Part shown: piece by piece, positions 46,218 through 57,614 of the stretch
Layout: each line of letters begins with the position of its first letter
Position numbering within the stretch: the first letter of the stretch is position 1
DNA from: Ornithodoros turicata
Taxonomy: Eukaryota; Arthropoda; Arachnida; Ixodida; Argasidae
Direction: 5' to 3'
NCBI RefSeq assembly: GCF_037126465.1
Contig: NC_088202.1
Span: 122,712,123 to 122,776,122 of the forward strand
Length of the DNA: 64,000 bases
Notes under the pieces: generated by a model
Told to the model about the DNA's origin: nothing
Databases searched by the model: none
Seen by the model: only the letters and a program-made list of their open reading frames with translations
Position numbers and translations under genes: made by a program

Positions 46218-49200
46218 TCACAGAGTGTCCAGCAAGTCCGAAGCGATAAGAAAGTCCACAAGAGCGCGCAATGCCGGCACCTGGTGTTGGGCGGGCCAGC
46301 AGCCTAGAACCTTCCCAACGGAGAAAGGGCGATTGTCGAGGCGGGCTAGTGCCGCCTCAAGGGAAAGACGAGGCTCTCTGTATCGAGGGCAGGCTTCTAT
46401 AACATGCTCTGTGTCCTCCAATACCCCGCACTCGGAACAATTCGGTGTGGAAACCTTCCCAAGTTTAAAGAGGAGGCGGCCGGTATATGGCACATTGAGA
46501 CGTAGCCGGTGAAAGATGGAGGTAACGGCCCAGGGGAGCGCTGGGGGCATTAAAGACTGCAGGTCTGGATCCACTTTGTGCAGCAGTGAGTTAACTGGGA
46601 CGCATCGACGCCAGTGTTCCCCGCTCAGACGTTTCACTACTGCGTTTATCGTGCTCTTTGCATCCCCTCTTGTGAAGTAGACGGGGTGCGTGCGAACGCC
46701 ACGCGCTAGATGGGCACGCCTGGCAGCTGCATCCGCAGCCTCATTTCCGGGGACACCGCAATGGCCAGGGACCCACTGCAACTGGATGTCATGTCCCCGT
46801 GATACGGCAGAAGTGTACACTTCAAGGACGTCATGCACCATTGGAGACAGACATCCCGATCCTGTAGAGTGGAGAAGGACTTGTAAGGCGGCTTTGGAGT
46901 CGGTGTAGATGGACCACTGAGCTGGGGATGGAGAGGATGCAATGAAGCCAAGCGCCATACAAATCGCGTGCAGTTCCGCCGCCGTCGCCGACGTGCGGTG
47001 TGAGAGTCTTGCACATCCTTCAGCTGACAACTGTGGGATCACATAGGCGCAAGCAGAGCCGGAACGCGTCGTTGATGCGTCGGTGAAAACCTGAATCTTC
47101 CCTCTATCGCTGTCAAGTACGGCCAAGGTGAGCTGCCGTAGAACAACCGTCGACGCAGCTTTCTTCGAGGACACTCCAGGTACCTCGACACGGACAGGGG
47201 GTGTGGGCAGGGCCCATAGTGGGTCAGGGTGCTTCGGCAGAGATTTGTGCTTGGGGATGATGCTTCGGTGGGCAAGAACGGCTTGGCTGTACCCAGACGC
47301 TGGACGACGAATCAAAGCGCGCACTAAGGGGTGTCGATGGTGGCGAGTTGCCAGCCTCATATAGTGGCTAAGAGACTGATCGAGCCTCATGATGGGTACA
47401 GGTGGCTCCTTGGCTTCCGCGAAGACTAGAGCAGTTGATGTGGACTTGTGGACGCCGAGGCACGTCTTGATGCTCTTCGCAAGAATGGTCTCCAGCAGTT
47501 GCTCAGATGTGGGGCAGAGATGATGCAGTACTGGAAGGTGGTAAGTCAATACCTGACGTACAAGGGACCGGTGAAGACCGAAAAGAGCCCTAGAAGTGAG
47601 CCCCCACCGGGTACCACAGAGGTAGCGCAGAACATTCAGTCGGGACTCTGCTCTGTCTTTCAAGCAGCGAACTTCTGCTCTCCACGATAAGCTGCGGTCG
47701 AGGATGAGACCAAGGAACCGGTGGTGCGTAACGCGCCTCACTGGGTGCCCACTTATGTAGAGCTGAAGGTTTCTCAAATGGCGGCGTGTGAAAGGCAAAA
47801 ACACAGACTTTTCATGGGACAGGTCCATACCTCTCTCTGCCAGGAAGGAGGCTACAATGTCCAGCGCGCTTTGCAGGCGGCGTTGTAGTGCTGGCCACTG
47901 CTTTCCAGAAGACCAGATACAAATATCGTCAGCGTACAAGCTAACATTGACGCCCCGTGGCAGGAGAGAGGGTAGTGCGGCCATGACAACGTTGAACAGG
48001 AGCGGGCTAAGGACGCTTCCCTGTGGGACACCAGCTGCTGTACCGTGATGAAGGGTTTCGCCTTCTGAGGTTTTCACGTATACGGTCCTGTCTCGCAAGA
48101 AGTCAGAGATCCACCTAAGGGCTCTCCCCGTGACGTCCATAGTAAAAAGCCCATGCAGCACGTGATTGTGACTTGTGGTGTCATAGGCTCGCTTGACATC
48201 CAGAAAAACGGCAACACTCAGGAGGCCGTCAGCACTAGCCTGTTCCACGTGGGATACCACATTAATCACGCAGTCCATCGTGCTACGTCCCCGTCTAAAG
48301 CCAGCCTGTGCTGGATCTAGAAGGCTTCGGGATTCCAGGAACCAGTCGAGGCGGTTCAGGATCAACCTTTCAACAAGTTTGCAGAGACAGCTAGTGAGGC
48401 TGATGGGCCGAAACGATGCCAGTTCTCTTGGTGACTTTCCTGGTTTCAGCACCGGGATTACGCGGGCAGTCTTCCACATGTCAGGTACGACTCCGTCCCT
48501 CCAAGATTCATTTATGAGACACAGCAGCTTACCAAGCGTCTCAGGTCCCAAAGAGAGTAAGGCTTGGTATGAGATCCCGTCGGGTCCTGGCGACGAGCCT
48601 TTCTTTGCGACAGAAATTGCAGACTGTAGTTCGTTTAAGGAGAAATCTAGGTCCATCAGAGGCTCGCGAGCACCGCAATGGAAGTCGACTACCTTGAGAG
48701 CATCATGGGCAGACTGCTTGTGAGCGTCATCTAAGGAGGCACAGGATGAGCGAGTGAGGAGACGGCAGAAATCGTCACCAACAGTTAATTCTGGTACGTC
48801 CTGGTGAAGCGCCAGTGCTCGGAAGGGCGTCTCCTGTGCAACAGCAGGGCAGCTGAGGGTCTTGATCACCTGCCAAATTCTTGAGGTCGGCGTATAAGGG
48901 GAAAGGGAGGAACAGAACGTCCTCCAGGTCTTTCGACCAAGGCGCTGAAGGTGTTTGCGTATAAGGCATCGTAATTTACAGACGTCCTTGTAGTCTCGAG
49001 GACATCCAGCTCTGCGGAACCGTCGCTCTGCTCGACGTCGTATTGCTCTGAGGCGTTCAAATTCAATATCGACAAAGGAGTGCATTGGCGGTACAGAGAT
49101 TTGCTTGCTTGCCATAGAGAGGCTGGACCCCAAAGCGTGTGTAAAATCTTCCAGGTTTCCGGACGACGGGGCCAATTCTTCTGCCCGTGACTTGAAAACT

Positions 49201-49905
49201 TGCCAATTTATAAGCCTCCTTTTGTTAGGAAGACCTTGTATCCCTCTATGGGATACGAGCACTGGCAGGTGGTCACTACCCATGGTATCCGAAGCAGGCA
49301 TCCAGTGCAGTGTTCGGGCAAGTGCTGCAGAGCAGAAGGTGACATCTAAGCAGCTGGAGTACGACGGCCCGCGAAAAAAAGTCGGGGAACCATCATTCAA
49401 AACAATGGCACCAGAAGTCTCTAGGCACTGCTGTAAGAGGCGACCCCGCGCATCCTCATGTTGGCTTCCCCACGCGTTGCCATGGGCATTGAAGTCCCCA
49501 CACACGATGAAATGTTGAGGCAGCAGTCGGAAAAACGACTCGAACTCGCGTTCTTCGATGCGTACTGAGGGAGCGATGTACACGCAAGCAATAGCGACCT
49601 TGTTGCCCGTGAAGACGGACACTGCACACAACATATTCGAAGTGGTCATCGGAAGATGAACAAAGAAGAGTACTTGGGAGGTCTTTTCTTACGCAGAGCA
49701 TCGCCCTGCTGAACCCAGTTTGTTTCTCAGAGCGATAGATAACATAACTTGAGAGTCTGAAAGAGGCGGGCACACGTGCTTCACAGAGAGCAAGGAGGGG
49801 CATCTGGTGTCTGAAGACGAAATTTCTAAAGTCGCTTAACTTGTTCTGTAGACCGTTGCAGTTCCACTGAAAGACGCAAGACCCAGAGTATCTATATGCC
49901 ATCAT
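46218..49905 (-). pseudogene. I-like LINE ORF2: endonuclease, reverse transcriptase, RNase H (one frameshift)
   Basis: Starts ATGATGGCA at 49905 with an APE endonuclease start (FQWNCNGLQNKLSDF, LLALCEARVP). Near 49610-49630 the frame shifts, and the rest runs uninterrupted for 1143 codons from 49649. In that frame: endonuclease GDFNAHGNAWG (51-61) and SDHLPVL (125-131); RT GSSPGPDG (351), FRPISLTSCLCKL (413), VFLDVKRAYD with Asp484, GVPQGSVLSPLLFN (540), LYADDIC with Asp574/575; RNase H Asp857, Glu892, Asp917, PGHCGVPGNEAAD with Asp973; zinc motif Cys1071-Cys1074-His1082-Cys1087. The product would nick the target and copy its own RNA there. RNase H after RT is typical of the I superfamily. 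Frameshift position is approximate. Confidence 0.9.
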
Positions 49906-51321
49906 TGGTGGATACAGGACACGTTTGTTGGTAGCTACTCAGAAGGGTTTCCAGCATGAGCAACGCTTGCACCTCAGGCAGCTCAGCAGCTGTTGGGATA
50001 AGCCTTAGAACCGATCGGAATGCGGCCAAGGTGAGCGGCAAAAGCGGGGTGAAACAGTCGCGACCTTGCCTGTCCCGGATAGGTTGCTTCTCAGTTCGTC
50101 TCGCACGTCCTTCCTGAGGCGTGGGGCGTAACATTTCCAGGGAACCTTTTGCTGGAGCTGGAAGTCCAGATAAAGGTTTGGAACCAGTTGTGTCGGTACG
50201 ACTACTTCAGCAAAATACTTTTTTATCTTGGGCTGCCGCGATTTTGGTTCTCTTGGGGGGGCACGGTGAGGACAGTGTCCGAGAGACGAAGACGAAGGAT
50301 TACAGTCCGACTGTTGCTTAACGTAACTCGGGTTAGGGCGAGCCGCTGCTGCTTTTTTTAAATTGCCGCCGCCGTGTGCAACCTTACGGACGTGGGCTGC
50401 AGCAGCAGCTCTGGCGATCCTGCATGCCCCATATGACGCCACGTGATTTTCCCCGCAGTTGGCACACTTGGGCTCGCGTCGGGACGTGCAAGCCTTAAAG
50501 TCGTGCGATCCCGCGCATATTTTACATCTCTGAGTGCCACGACAGTCTTTGGCGTAGTGCCCAAACCTCTGGCACTTGAAACACTGAGTAGGAGGAGATA
50601 TATATTCAGTTACAGGATGCGACGTAAACCCCAAATTCACCTCAGCGGGCAGAGACTGGCCCGGAGAGAAGGTGAGAATGACGCTAGATTTCTGGTACGC
50701 CGTGGAGGATCCGTCGACCTCTCTTCTGTAAACAATTTCCCTCTGAACCGCAGACACTCCGTAGGGTTTGAGGTATTCTAGGAGGTCGCTATCAGAGTAC
50801 AGTCTCGGTATGTTATGGATTCGCCCCATTGTTCTGAGATAAGACTCCGGAACGCTTGTCTGGACATCTAGGCCTGCAACCTTTTTTAGCTGGAGAAGAC
50901 TATTTGCAGCTCCTTCTGAAGGGACGGTGATAACAAGGTCGCCGTCCTTGGTGATGCGATGTGAAATGATCTTTTCTTGTGTGGCCGTCATAACATCGCT
51001 TACGATACGGTTAGGAGTCACTTTCCAAAAAGACACATCAGGATTGACCCTCTTGAAAACGATGGGGATACCTGCGGGACGATTTTTCTTATACGTGACC
51101 ACCTGGAAAGGTCTGGGATCCGGGTCTGTGATCATCTCAGCAATTTCGTCTGAGAGCTCATGCTCTATAATCTGGGTGCCTTCTTCGTCCGATGAAGCCT
51201 CATCAGAGACGTCGTGGTCTTCACGGGGCCGCTTGCACCGAAGAGGAGTGTGATCCGTAGTGGGCACAGCAGGCAGCGGCGGGACGGCGCCTGGGACGTT
51301 GCCCAGCGATGGGTCCGACAT
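49892..51321 (-). pseudogene. I-like LINE ORF1 (gag-like, three zinc knuckles; C-terminal frameshift)
   Basis: Opens at 51321 and runs 438 codons to 50005. The acidic N-terminus is followed by an RRM-like stretch (about 165-240: GRIHNIPRLYSDSDLLEYL...) and three zinc knuckles, CFKCQRFGHYAKDC (247-260), CKICAGSHDFKAC (266-278) and CANCGENHVASYGAC (286-300). These bind element RNA in the RNP. The true C-terminus appears to be in another frame (50134-49892: LPLTLAAFRSVLRLIPTAAE, LPEVQALLMLE), because the same segment (IPEVQKVLAFE) ends ORF1 of the degenerate copy at 14.4 kb. So a frameshift lies at about 50050-50134. That frame stops within ORF2's start region. Confidence 0.85.
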
Positions 51322-51401
51322 CGCCGTCGCGGTCCTATAAGTCTCTTTGGACCACCGAGGAAAGCTTCAGGACAGAATATAATGTACGGAAAACAAGAAA
51401 A

Positions 51402-54400
51402 TTAACAATTCAGCAGGGAAGCAGAAACAGAACGGCCGTTGGTTACTTTCCCAACATGTATTCCCATAGCTTCTTCAAATGTCAAGTTACTTAATCCAAA
51501 ATATTTCTTAAAACAGGACCACAGGTACACCGGTACCTTGCACTCGAAGGCGGCGTGCCTCACCGTTTCTATTTGACCGCAAAGCTCGCAGTCTCTTCTG
51601 CGGCTTTTACCCCACAGATAAAACTTGTCCCTCACTGGTATGACCTCATGCGCAATTTTCCACAGGAATGATTTTCTTTTGCCTTCTAACCAGTAACTAA
51701 GAATTCTTTTCCAAGCTTCCGCTGTTATTGTAGATGGATATTTCTCTATTTCTTTCCCCCTCAGATCTCTGTATAATTCAGCGACTGAGTTTCCGCTGTA
51801 GTCTTTGCTCTTGTCTAATCTTTTCAATTGCAGCAAAGTGTGCTTCCCTGCTTCATAAATTGCTGGCTGCCATTCCGACATTTGACTCCTATGATCTATT
51901 CCGTGTTGGCGAAAATGTCTTATGTTTATTCCCAGCCAAAATTTTGTCACCTGCTGTGCGATGTCCTTGCCATCCAACATCCTATATATTCCATGTAAAG
52001 CATGTGCTTCTGACAGTTGTTTCAGATCAGCAATCTGTAGGCCCCCAACATCAATAGGCAGTTTCGTTTTCTCTTGCGCTACCCATTGCGTTTTCCCATC
52101 CCATATAAACTGAAAGCAGAGTTTCCCAATTCTACGGCATATTTCAGGAGAAGGGTAAGCGACAGAAAACAGGTACGCACATCTCGGTATCATAATTCTT
52201 TTGACAATCTGCGCTCGAGCTGTAAGTGGCGTTCGCGGTTCAACATACTCTTCCTTCAATTTTTCCACGTATTTTTCCAACTGCATCCAATTGTTGTGTG
52301 AAACCCCGTCCTTATTAAACCTGACTCCGAGGATTTTGGTCTCCTCCACAATACTCAAGCCCAGATCTTTCCTCGGCTTCTCCCCACCTAAATATATCAA
52401 TTTTGATTTGTCTCTATTTATTTTCGCCCCGCTCATTGTCCCATATTCTTCCATTACTTCTAGAGCTTTCTCAACTTCCTTTTCGCCTTGAACTACCATA
52501 GTGAGATCATCTGCGTAGGCCACAATGGTTTTACACTGTACTGCCCCAGGTAATCCAACCCCTTTCACTGCCTCAGACTGGTTCAGCCCTCGTAATAACC
52601 TATCAAAGGCTAACACATACAGCAGGGGAGAAAGGGGGCAACCTTGCCTTACTCCCCTTTTGACCTGAAAGCTCTTTCCCAATTGCCCATTGATAAGTAA
52701 CCTACTCCTGGCGTTTTCATACATGGCTCCTATTGTGTTTATTATTGGATTTTCCGTCCCAATTCCTTCTAATGTATCTCTTAAATACGCGTGTTTAAGC
52801 CGGTCAAATGCCTTTTCTTGGTCTAAGGTCATGAGAATACTCTTTATTCTCCTTCTGCTTGTCCATTCTATAACATCTCTTAGCTCCCATATTTTCCTTT
52901 GAATTCTTCGACCTTTAACTGCAGCACCCTGTGCTAGTGACACCCATTATTCCATATTTCCTTGTATTCGGCCCACGACTGCCCTTGCTAATATTTTATA
53001 ATCTAAATTTAATAACGTTATGGGTCTCCAGGCGCCCAACTCCTCCTTACGCTGCTGGTCCTTGCACAACAGAGTGACCGTTCCTTCCAGGAAGGTTTCT
53101 GGAAGTGTACCTTTCTGGAGTGCACCATTAAGCACCTTCACCAAAGAGGGGCCCAGGATGTCCCAATACCGTTTGTAGAACTCCGCCGGAAACCCGTCGG
53201 GTCCCGGCGACTTCCCATTCTTCAGGCTTCTAACAGCCTGCTGCACCTCCTTGCAGCTAAGTTCTATGCCTTTTCCTGCCTTTCCCCCGCAGAAGGAATC
53301 ACCTGCCGTGAGTCCATTCTCAAACATGTTAGCGTAGAACTCTCTTGCCACAATGGCTATTTCACTTTGCTTGGTGACTCGTCCGCTCTTGGTCATGAGG
53401 GCCTCCATGGGCGGTTGCGCTAAAGCCAGATGTTTAGAGAGGAGCCTCCGGGAGCACCAGGCTTCCTTCTCTAGACTGTCCCTCGCCGCCATATACCTCA
53501 ACGCCTCCCACCTTTCCTCCCTCAGGAGTGCGAGGTGATCTTTGGCGGAGGTGTAGCTCACACCGGAGAGTACTCCCACGCCGAACTGTTGCAACCGCCG
53601 CAAGTGTTCCTGGAGCTTGTGCGTCATTGCACGCTTCTCATGCGCTTTTTTCTTCCCCCAGGCCTTAAGGCACTTTTTTACAGTATTTTTCAGCTTATCC
53701 CACCAAATAAAAGTATGGTCACTATCCTTGACCCCTCTCTGGATTATGTGTTTGACTTCTTGGTCAACTTCTGGGAGGTCGAGCAACTTTATATTCATTC
53801 TCCATGGACGTTGGGAACCCGGAAACCCCATTTCTGTCACTTCCAACAAGACACCCCTGTGATCGGAAATGTCAATTGTTTCGATAGTTTTAACGTCCTT
53901 TACTTTCTGTGCCATTCGACTTGATATATATATTCTGTCGATTCTACTTCCCCCTTTTTTATTGAGGCGGGTAAAGCTCGTTCCTCCCCCACCTGCTATT
54001 GGCCACGAATCTTGTAGCTGGAATTTTTGTATTGCCCACTCCAAGTGTCTAGCACCACTACTGTTGGAATGTTTTCCTGATGATGTATCTATAGTATCAG
54101 TTACGCAGTTAAAGTCTCCACCAAGTATAAAATTGTGAGCCCCAATAAAATAATACGGAAGTTCATCTTTATAGAACTCCTCCGATTCTTTTGCTCTGTT
54201 TGGCCCATACACGTTAATTATTCTAAGTACTCCTCCTCCGTGGGCTATATCCACTGTAATTACTCTCCCACCGATGTCTTTTTCGAATTTAAGTACTCTT
54301 ATGCTCTTTGGTTGTAGGAAAATGATACCAACCCCTTTTGAGTTGTGCGTTCCATAACTCCAGTACGACTTTGTGTTAAATATTTTATCGAATTCCATTG

Positions 54401-54539
54401 CTTCTTGTTGTTTGTGCCAATGCGTCTCTTGAATTAGGATACAGTTAACTCCCAAAAATTTCGATAGTTGGATTACTTCATTTTGTTTCGGTTTACTTCT
54501 AAATCCTCTTGCATTAAATGTTAGGAATTTGAACGTCAT
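51402..54539 (-). pseudogene. Tx1-like LINE ORF2: endonuclease and reverse transcriptase (one in-frame stop)
   Basis: Single frame from ATG at 54539, interrupted once by TAA at 52949-52947 (codon 531); translation then continues in the same frame to 51402. Endonuclease: LTFNARGF with Asn9, LIQETHW with Glu38, GGDFNCV with Asp142, RIDRIYIS (199-206), DISDHRGV with Asp226-His227. RT: GKSPGPDGFPAEFYKRYW, WRPITLLNLDYK, then, after the stop, TLDQEKAFDRL, KRGVRQGCPLSPLLYVLAFD and VAYADDLTMV with the catalytic Asp pair. C-terminus CELCGQIETVRHAAFEC. The stop lies between RT motifs, so both halves are inactive as they stand. No frameshift, which implies a young insertion. Confidence 0.88.
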
Positions 54540-54605
54540 AATGGACTGGAGGGAAGTGGAGGAAACTGAACTGCCTGACCCAGTAATAACTTTAACAACT
54601 TTGTC

Positions 54606-55856
54606 TTAAATATCATCCTTCGCCTTTCTACCACCTTTTTTTGCCTTCCTAGATACCCTTCTCCTTTTTAAAGCCATACCACGGCCCTTCTTGTCAACTT
54701 CCTCGCTTTCTTGTCCTTCACTTTCCTCTGATACCATCGTCTGGAAGCTTTCTCCACTGTCAGAATATGTAATTTGTGACACTGAAGACACACTTAAGGT
54801 TGTGCTTGTTACTGAGGAAGCGTCGTCCTGGCTTGCTTCCTCTTCAGCATTGCCAATACGAACCTCTGACCCTCGCTTTTCTTCCGTTCCTTCACCCTTA
54901 CTTTCATCATTTATGCTTCCCTCCACCTCCTTGCTGACCTTCGTTTCTTCCCCTAAACCTTTTTCTCCTACCTCTTGCTGCTTATCACAAGCCCCCATTT
55001 CTCTCTGTTCCTTCCCACTGACAACCTCTTTAATTTTAACTTCCCCATCCTTCTCTACGACTGTGGTGTCCAACTTGACATCATCCACTACATCTACACC
55101 TCCACCCCCCACTACATCCACTACAACCTCCTGCTGCACTTCCTGCTGTTCTGTACTTTCCAAACTTGGAAAGTTCTCCTCTGACACCCATGGCGTACTC
55201 TTTGGCTCAACCACACCTCCCCAAGCCGATGGCCTTATATCTGCCGGGACGTTCCTTTTTCTTGCCAAGTCTCTTTTACATTTCCCGCACTCCACCTCGT
55301 AATAAGACCCACACCAGCGGCATCTATGAGCCTTACAATCACGAGCCAGGTGATCAGTTGCGTCACACTTCGCACATCTCCGTGTGACCCCATGATACAG
55401 GCACTCAATTCTGACACCCCTCACCGTCAAAAAATTTGGCAGGTCCCCATTAAGCTCCATGATCACCAATCTTGTTCCAGTTTCGCAGTCTTCATGCTCT
55501 CCACCATATTTTTCCCTTTCAGTCTTGATCACCAATCCATACTGTCCTAACTCTTTTTCCAAGTCGGTATCAGGATAATCAATGGGGTATCGAAATACAG
55601 TTATCCTTCGCATTTTCGCTCCCAAATAATATGCCTCTACCCTTTTTCCACCAATCACTACACCCTCTTCCTTCAGTAACCTGACACCCTCCATATCGTT
55701 CATAACTACCTCATAGAAGCCATAACCCTGATTCTGTGCACCGCGGACCCTGCCGGGGGCTACCTTCTTACACACATCCAAAACATCCTTCCCAAAGTAC
55801 CCCTGAGGGGCTCTTACCTTAAAAACCAGGATGCGGTCGTCCTGGCCCTCATCCAT
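54606..55856 (-). CDS. Tx1-like LINE ORF1 (RNA-binding, zinc knuckles)
   Basis: Intact frame of 416 codons from ATG at 55856. Residues about 8-155 form two alpha/beta stretches resembling the RRM-like part of LINE ORF1 (DDRILVFKVRAPQGYFG, RRITVFRYPIDYPDTDL, GTRLVIMELNGDLPNFL). Zinc motifs: CAKCDATDHLARDC (161-174) and a Cys cluster CRWCGSYYEVECGKC (179-193). Residues about 235-395 are acidic and low-complexity. The tail ALKRRRVSRKAKKGGRKAK is strongly basic and could act in nuclear import or RNA binding. It would package element RNA; ORF2 follows 66 bp downstream. No stop or frameshift. Confidence 0.85.
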   Translation of the reverse strand: MDEGQDDRILVFKVRAPQGYFGKDVLDVCKKVAPGRVRGAQNQGYGFYEVVMNDMEGVRLLKEEGVVIGGKRVEAYYLGAKMRRITVFRYPIDYPDTDLEKELGQYGLVIKTEREKYGGEHEDCETGTRLVIMELNGDLPNFLTVRGVRIECLYHGVTRRCAKCDATDHLARDCKAHRCRWCGSYYEVECGKCKRDLARKRNVPADIRPSAWGGVVEPKSTPWVSEENFPSLESTEQQEVQQEVVVDVVGGGGVDVVDDVKLDTTVVEKDGEVKIKEVVSGKEQREMGACDKQQEVGEKGLGEETKVSKEVEGSINDESKGEGTEEKRGSEVRIGNAEEEASQDDASSVTSTTLSVSSVSQITYSDSGESFQTMVSEESEGQESEEVDKKGRGMALKRRRVSRKAKKGGRKAKDDI

Positions 55857-56742
55857 TGCTCTGCCGGCGTCTCAGCCTACGAGACCCGGCTACACTCTGT
55901 AAGCCGTTCAGCGCTAGAAACACACACTTGAAAACCACACTCACACAACTAACAAAAGGATACAAAACGAGCAATCTCTTGAGAATGATTTTAAGCCTAA
56001 CACCGGAGCTGTACCGACAAGCCAAGGTACCGACAAACCATCTGACAACTGTGAAGGTAAAGGAAGAAAAGTAAGATTCCATTTAAAATCCCATTTCGGA
56101 CACACGCACACAAAAGTAATAATAATAATAATGCTAGTCAGTAATAGCCCTTGCTCCTAATATAGTTTTGAACGTTTCACATAGAGCTGTGCCTTTACAA
56201 GGACCACGTGGCTACAAGGCAGTGAAACAAATAAACATTGCAGGACAGCTGTTAGTGAATATATGCTAAAGAGATAATGGAAAAGCGACATACATGAAGA
56301 CAAAATAGAAAGGCGCACCAGCACACTTTGTCCACGTTGTCCTGGGAAATGTATCCGGCTCACATGTATTTGGGCGTTCTCCTGGTCCTCATAAACCATG
56401 TCGCGCAATTCGCATCGGAAGAGTGTTGCCATTCCGGTGTCCAGTTGTGTATTGATAACCCGTCGTGGAGGTAGAGGCTTTTCGACAACAACACATGCAG
56501 CTGGTTTCGATACCGCGCTTTCGCGGGAAAGAGCAGACGACAAAAGCATGACGTCATTACTCGAGCGAACCTTCCCTGACCGGCCTTCCGAGGAGAGTTG
56601 AATCGCGTTAACTCTCTCGTTACTCCACCTTGTTTTGGAACGCGGGTAGTGACGCCATCGAGTTACTCGACCCGGTTTTGGAACGGCGCTTCGGGTAGAG
56701 AGCTACTCCCGAGTTGACTCGAGTAGGTTTTGGAACGCACCC

Positions 56743-57614
56743 ATGGAAGGGGCAAAAACGCAAAATCTGCGTGCGGCCGTAGAGTTCCATTCTACCTGCG
56801 GCCGCTTTTTCGTCTTCCCTCGCTGTGTCCCCCTCTCTCAGTCTGCCGGCGAGATGTTCCTCAACTGATGGGAGTTCTCCCCCACTTTGTGTTGTCCACA
56901 AAAGTGTCGCCGTTGCGCTTCTTTCTATTTCTTCGTTGTCTCGCTCTACTTCGTAGATTGGAAGTTCTCAGAACAACAACGAATATAAGGTTTACTTTTG
57001 ATTCACTTCATTACAGAGCGGGTGTACATCCAATTGCCTACTACATCACGCGTCGCGGCACGGCACGGTAGCAAATGCACCGACAGAGATTGAGCACAGC
57101 GGAGATGGAGACATAAAGCGAACGTGCCAAAAACGAAACTTCGAGGGATTAACGGAGTTTCAGCATTTTTCTGTCTCTCATAGTGCACCACATCAGCTCG
57201 TTGCGCATTCCATTTCTGCGGGTTCCCGACCTCAGCGCTCTACTCTACAGCTATCTAAGCTAAGCCCCCCACCCATTTTTATTAATTGATGAAATGAATT
57301 CTGAAGGCTCACTAGGGCTCTCGCTGGCTACTAGAACAACATTACGTCGAAATAGGTCATATCATTAAGGTATCTGCAGCGCAGTTTTCGTAGGAAAAAT
57401 GAATAATAAATTTTGGAGAAGCACCCTGTACACCTCGTGACTATTGCGCCTGCATGTAATGCACCAACGACATTTCGCCATAGCCGGGTGAACTCATTCA
57501 TGAGGGTCCAACATCACTGCCCCTCACCGTCACCTCACGCCGATTAGGTGAGGGTAAGTGAGGTCGAGCGGCCTTGACGCCGCTCGTGAGACCTTACCCT
57601 ACGAGATGCTTGTC
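56743..57614. other. No gene seen
   Basis: Intron or intergenic sequence. Just before 57615 it is rich in GTGAGG words (57520-57600), which reappear beyond the element at 60460-60690, so the CACTA-like element lies within a GTGAGG-rich region. Confidence 0.45.

Larger units (their letters stand above)
45955..51360 (-). mobile_element. Nearly intact I-like non-LTR retrotransposon
   Basis: Minus-strand element. 5' leader about 51360-51322 (GCTTTCCTCGGTGGTCC...), ORF1 gag-like (51321-49892), ORF2 (49905-46218), then a 3' UTR of about 260 bp with T/C-rich blocks and a CCAATCCAATCC tail near 45960. ORF1 and ORF2 overlap by 14 bp. Catalytic residues of RT and RNase H are intact; each ORF has one frameshift, so it is recent but probably defective. 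Its 5' end adjoins the 3' end of the Tx1-like element. End positions are estimates; no target duplication was found. Confidence 0.8.
51370..56080 (-). mobile_element. Nearly intact Tx1/L1-like non-LTR retrotransposon
   Basis: ORF1 (55856-54606) then ORF2 (54539-51402), spaced 66 bp, minus strand. 5' leader of about 200 bp and very short 3' UTR (51401 to about 51370) running into the leader of the I-like element. ORF1 with zinc knuckles, and ORF2 with APE endonuclease, RT carrying LDQEKAFDRL and RQGCPLSPLLY, a C-terminal CCHC motif and no RNase H, fit the Tx1 clade of the L1 group. Only one in-frame stop interrupts ORF2. Ends are estimates. Confidence 0.75.
44508..56742. mobile_element. DNA transposon (Harbinger-like?) split by two nested LINEs
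   Basis: The left end GGGTGCGTTCCAAAAC (44508) is matched exactly, reversed, at 56742; both ends continue into CTCGAGT-rich sequence. The flanking trinucleotide ATG is duplicated (44505-44507 and 56743-56745). Imperfect copies of the terminal motif recur subterminally: CTTTGGGAACGCAT near 44598, and GTTTTGGAACGC near 56631 and 56679. The interior at about 45.95-56.08 kb consists of two minus-strand LINEs, so the original element would be about 2.1 kb. A 3-bp duplication and GGG-type ends suggest PIF/Harbinger; no transposase core was recognised. Confidence 0.65.

Noticed and set aside
47128..48723. Plus-strand frames of up to 176 codons
   Set aside because: Antisense shadows of the I-like ORF2, which has full catalytic motifs on the minus strand.
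54691..55302. Plus-strand 203-codon Ser/Thr/Pro-rich frame
   Set aside because: Mirror image of the acidic low-complexity part of the Tx1-like ORF1.
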